Shown one piece after another: positions 13,535 to 15,164 of a stretch of 15,164 nt of DNA. A program made the translations under genes and the position numbers. The first letter of the stretch is position 1. Each line of letters begins with the position of its first letter. A model generated the notes under the pieces. The model was not told the origin of the DNA. It saw only the letters and a list, made by a program, of their open reading frames with translations, and did not search any database. The stretch is from Planctomycetia bacterium (GTDB lineage: Bacteria; Planctomycetota; UBA1135; GCA-002686595): the NCBI GenBank assembly GCA_005778045.1, contig SXKQ01000145.1:1-15164 (forward strand), written 5' to 3'.

Positions 13535-14925
13535 CGTCGCTCCGGCTCGAGCAGCGTGGCGACCTCGGCCTCGAGCAGGAACTGGTAGGCGAACATCTCG
13601 GGCCACAGGCGCGCGAGCGCGTGGTACGAGCTCGCCAGCGCGCGCACGAGCGCACTGCGACCGGTCGACTCGAACACCACCTCGAAGGGCAGCGCGGTGA
13701 CGCGCTCCTTCACGACGCGGAAGGCCGCGTTCTCGATCTCGCGTCGGAACGTGGCGCGCGTGAAGAGGTGCACGTGCGTCTCGTCGAGCACGCCGCGCGG
13801 CCCGTACTCGAAGCGGCCCGCGAGCAGCGAGAGTCGATAGAACCAGATCGCGATGTTGGGCGTCGAGATCAGGAGCTTGCCCTCGGGCTTGAGGTAGCGG
13901 CGCACGCTCGCGAGCAGCTCGGGGCGGTGGATGACGTGTTCGATCACATCCGAGCACACCACATAGTCGAACACGCGCTCTTCCGGAATCTCCAGCGGCC
14001 GCTCAAGATCGCGCTGGTAGTAGCGCGCGAGCGCGAAGGACACGCCCGCGGGTTCGCGCACGTCCACTCCGACGACTTGCACGCCCTTCGCCGCGAGGGG
14101 GGCCGCGAGCAACCCCTGCGAGCAGCCGAGATCGAGCACGAGCGAACCGGGCCGGATCGCGTCGAGTACCTGCATGTGCGAGCTCGACGGGTGCGACTTG
14201 AGCGTGTAGTGCACGTCGTGGTCGACGAACCACTGGCCGCGGCGCGTGAGGTGCAGCTGGTGAGCGCGGTAATCGAGCGCGACCTTCAGCGCCTCGAGCG
14301 GCGCGAACGACGGGTCGAGCTTCACGTCGCACTCCACGCTCGCGATGCGCGCGCCGAGTGCCCGCATCTGGATCACGAGCTCGGTGTCGAAGGCCCGGCT
14401 GTCTCGATTCTGGTGGAAGGGCACGCGTCGCAGCGCATCGCACGAGATGACTCGATAGGGCGACGTGTAGTCGCCGACCTCGAGCGCGAGCACGCGGTTG
14501 ATGAGCCCGCCACCCTGACCGTGACCGCGGCGCGCAGCGATGACGAGTGCGGCCCCAGCGTCGCTCGCATCGAGCAGGTCGCCGAGCGCCTCGGGCGGAT
14601 GGCGCTCGTCCGGGCGCAGCACGGCGACGCGCTCGAAGCCGTGCGTGAGCGCGTACTCGTAGGCCATCTTGCGTCGCCCGCCGTGCCCGTAGCGCCGGAC
14701 GTCCGCGTGGACTCGAACCAGCGCGTCGGATGCAGTCAGCGCCCGAAGCTCGTGCGGCAAGGCCGCGCCGTCGCTCTCGACCCCGACGAGCACCGCCAGC
14801 TCGGCGATTCGCTCTCGAATCTCGCGCGGCACGCGCGCCACGGCACGCACGAGCGCCACAGCGTCCCCGGCATCGCCGAGAAACACCGCCACCGTGCGTG
14901 CAGCCCGCTTCGTCTCGCTCGCCAT
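13531..14925 (-). CDS. Bifunctional family-2 glycosyltransferase / class I SAM methyltransferase
   Basis: A 464-residue two-domain protein. The N-terminal half (about 10-235) resembles polyprenyl-phosphate GT2 enzymes: RRYGHGGRRKMAYEYAL (77-93), LRPDERHPPEAL (103-114) at the nucleotide-sugar site, and GDYTSPYR (151-158). In that site the usual DxDxQ is RPDER, so only one acidic residue (Asp106) and no Gln remain. The C-terminal half (about 240-464) is a methyltransferase with VLDLGCSQG (263-271, SAM motif I), VGVDV (285-289) and DYVVCSDVIEHV (320-331), then LLISTPN (351-357), as in UbiG/Coq3-type enzymes. Fusions of this kind are known in surface-glycan clusters. The substrate is unknown. ATG 14925 lacks a Shine-Dalgarno. 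Its stop overlaps that of the membrane glycosyltransferase by four bases. Confidence 0.86.
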   Translation of the reverse strand: MASETKRAARTVAVFLGDAGDAVALVRAVARVPREIRERIAELAVLVGVESDGAALPHELRALTASDALVRVHADVRRYGHGGRRKMAYEYALTHGFERVAVLRPDERHPPEALGDLLDASDAGAALVIAARRGHGQGGGLINRVLALEVGDYTSPYRVISCDALRRVPFHQNRDSRAFDTELVIQMRALGARIASVECDVKLDPSFAPLEALKVALDYRAHQLHLTRRGQWFVDHDVHYTLKSHPSSSHMQVLDAIRPGSLVLDLGCSQGLLAAPLAAKGVQVVGVDVREPAGVSFALARYYQRDLERPLEIPEERVFDYVVCSDVIEHVIHRPELLASVRRYLKPEGKLLISTPNIAIWFYRLSLLAGRFEYGPRGVLDETHVHLFTRATFRREIENAAFRVVKERVTALPFEVVFESTGRSALVRALASSYHALARLWPEMFAYQFLLEAEVATLLEPERR

Positions 14926-15034
14926 GGTCGGAGGTCAGCTTTCGGACACCCCCGCCGCCGAGCGCGAGCGTGTCGCGCACGGAGTTTCACCTGCGTCCAC
15001 CCCATCGCGCCAGCGGCGCCCCAGCGCCTCAGGT

Positions 15035-15051
15035 CCGGAACTTGATTCCGG
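15035..15051. repeat. Inverted repeat, possible 3'-UTR hairpin
   Basis: CCGGAA (15035-15040) and TTCCGG (15046-15051) are a perfect 6-bp stem with a 5-base loop in the gap between the fusion gene and the window's last gene. No T run follows on either strand. Confidence 0.4.
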
Positions 15052-15074
15052 TGCCTTGCGCCCACCGCAACGAC

Positions 15075-15106
15075 GCGAGGCGCCCCCGATCCCGAGAGCG
15101 CCTCGC
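15075..15106. repeat. Inverted repeat, terminator-like hairpin
   Basis: GCGAGGCGC (15075-15083) pairs perfectly with GCGCCTCGC (15098-15106) across a 14-base loop. It lies 35 bases beyond the stop of the minus-strand gene at the window edge and could end its transcript, but no T run follows. A 10-base palindrome, CGTTCGAACG, overlaps its right end (15106-15115). Confidence 0.4.
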
Positions 15107-15140
15107 CGTTCGAACGCGGGTTCAGGCCCGTCGCGTCGGA

Positions 15141-15164
15141 TCAACCGCCGCCGCGGCCGCCACC
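15141..15164 (-). CDS. Gly/Arg-rich C-terminal end of a gene entering from the right
   Basis: Read on the minus strand, the last 24 bases encode Gly-Gly-Gly-Arg-Gly-Gly-Gly and then TGA (15141-15143). Such RGG-type tails end small RRM-type RNA-binding proteins in several bacterial phyla, including Planctomycetota and Cyanobacteria. Only seven residues are visible, so neither the gene nor the family is certain; a GC-rich non-coding run is the alternative. The downstream hairpin at 15075-15106 fits a gene end here. Confidence 0.35.
   Translation of the reverse strand, partial: GGGRGGG

Noticed and set aside
14935..15144. A 69-codon minus-strand frame in the gap before the window edge
   Set aside because: Composition is Gly/Arg/Ser-rich without domain or Shine-Dalgarno, and it runs through the inverted repeats; it is best read as intergenic.

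Overview
The window is a G+C-rich, gene-dense stretch of a bacterial chromosome. It holds twelve complete protein genes, one broken gene, a gene fragment at each end, and one likely structured RNA gene. A phosphoheptose isomerase (gmhA), a diheme cytochrome c peroxidase and several exported proteins point to a cell with a Gram-negative-type envelope. The short IspG (377 residues) and the style of the tandem amidohydrolases recall Planctomycetota. That placement is from memory of the families and is not proven; another high-G+C Gram-negative-type phylum is possible. I see no tRNA, rRNA, CRISPR array, insertion sequence or phage gene.

Layout. At 1-677 is the 3' part of a TerC-family membrane protein. 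It converges on an FAD-dependent amine/amino-acid oxidase on the minus strand (684-1943). The only gap above 300 bases (1944-2291) is not empty. It reads on the minus strand as a folded RNA with a terminator hairpin, and its layout resembles 6S RNA. Next come ispG (2292-3425, MEP isoprenoid pathway) and a translationally coupled pair of exported amidohydrolases (3483-6001), the second of which has lost several metal ligands. A YwiC-like membrane-protein gene (5998-6602, minus) carries an in-frame stop and a frameshift. An alpha/beta hydrolase (6689-7480), a small membrane protein (7572-7910, minus) and rmuC (7938-9449) follow.

The right third holds a membrane-anchored heavy-metal-binding (HMA) protein (9457-9822, minus), gmhA (9913-10575), an Arg-rich exported Spy/CpxP-like protein (10577-11137, minus) and a cytochrome c peroxidase (11221-12216, minus). 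The last two are on the same strand and could be co-transcribed. A GT39-like membrane glycosyltransferase (12287-13534) and a fused glycosyltransferase-methyltransferase (13531-14925, minus) converge at a shared CTAG stop. Together with gmhA they suggest envelope glycan synthesis, although the three are not one operon. The right edge has two inverted repeats and what looks like the Gly/Arg-rich C-terminal end of a minus-strand gene.

Most genes stand alone or in pairs with very short gaps. Several starts lack a Shine-Dalgarno sequence and instead have a TANNNT hexamer 6-9 bases upstream, which suggests leaderless transcripts.
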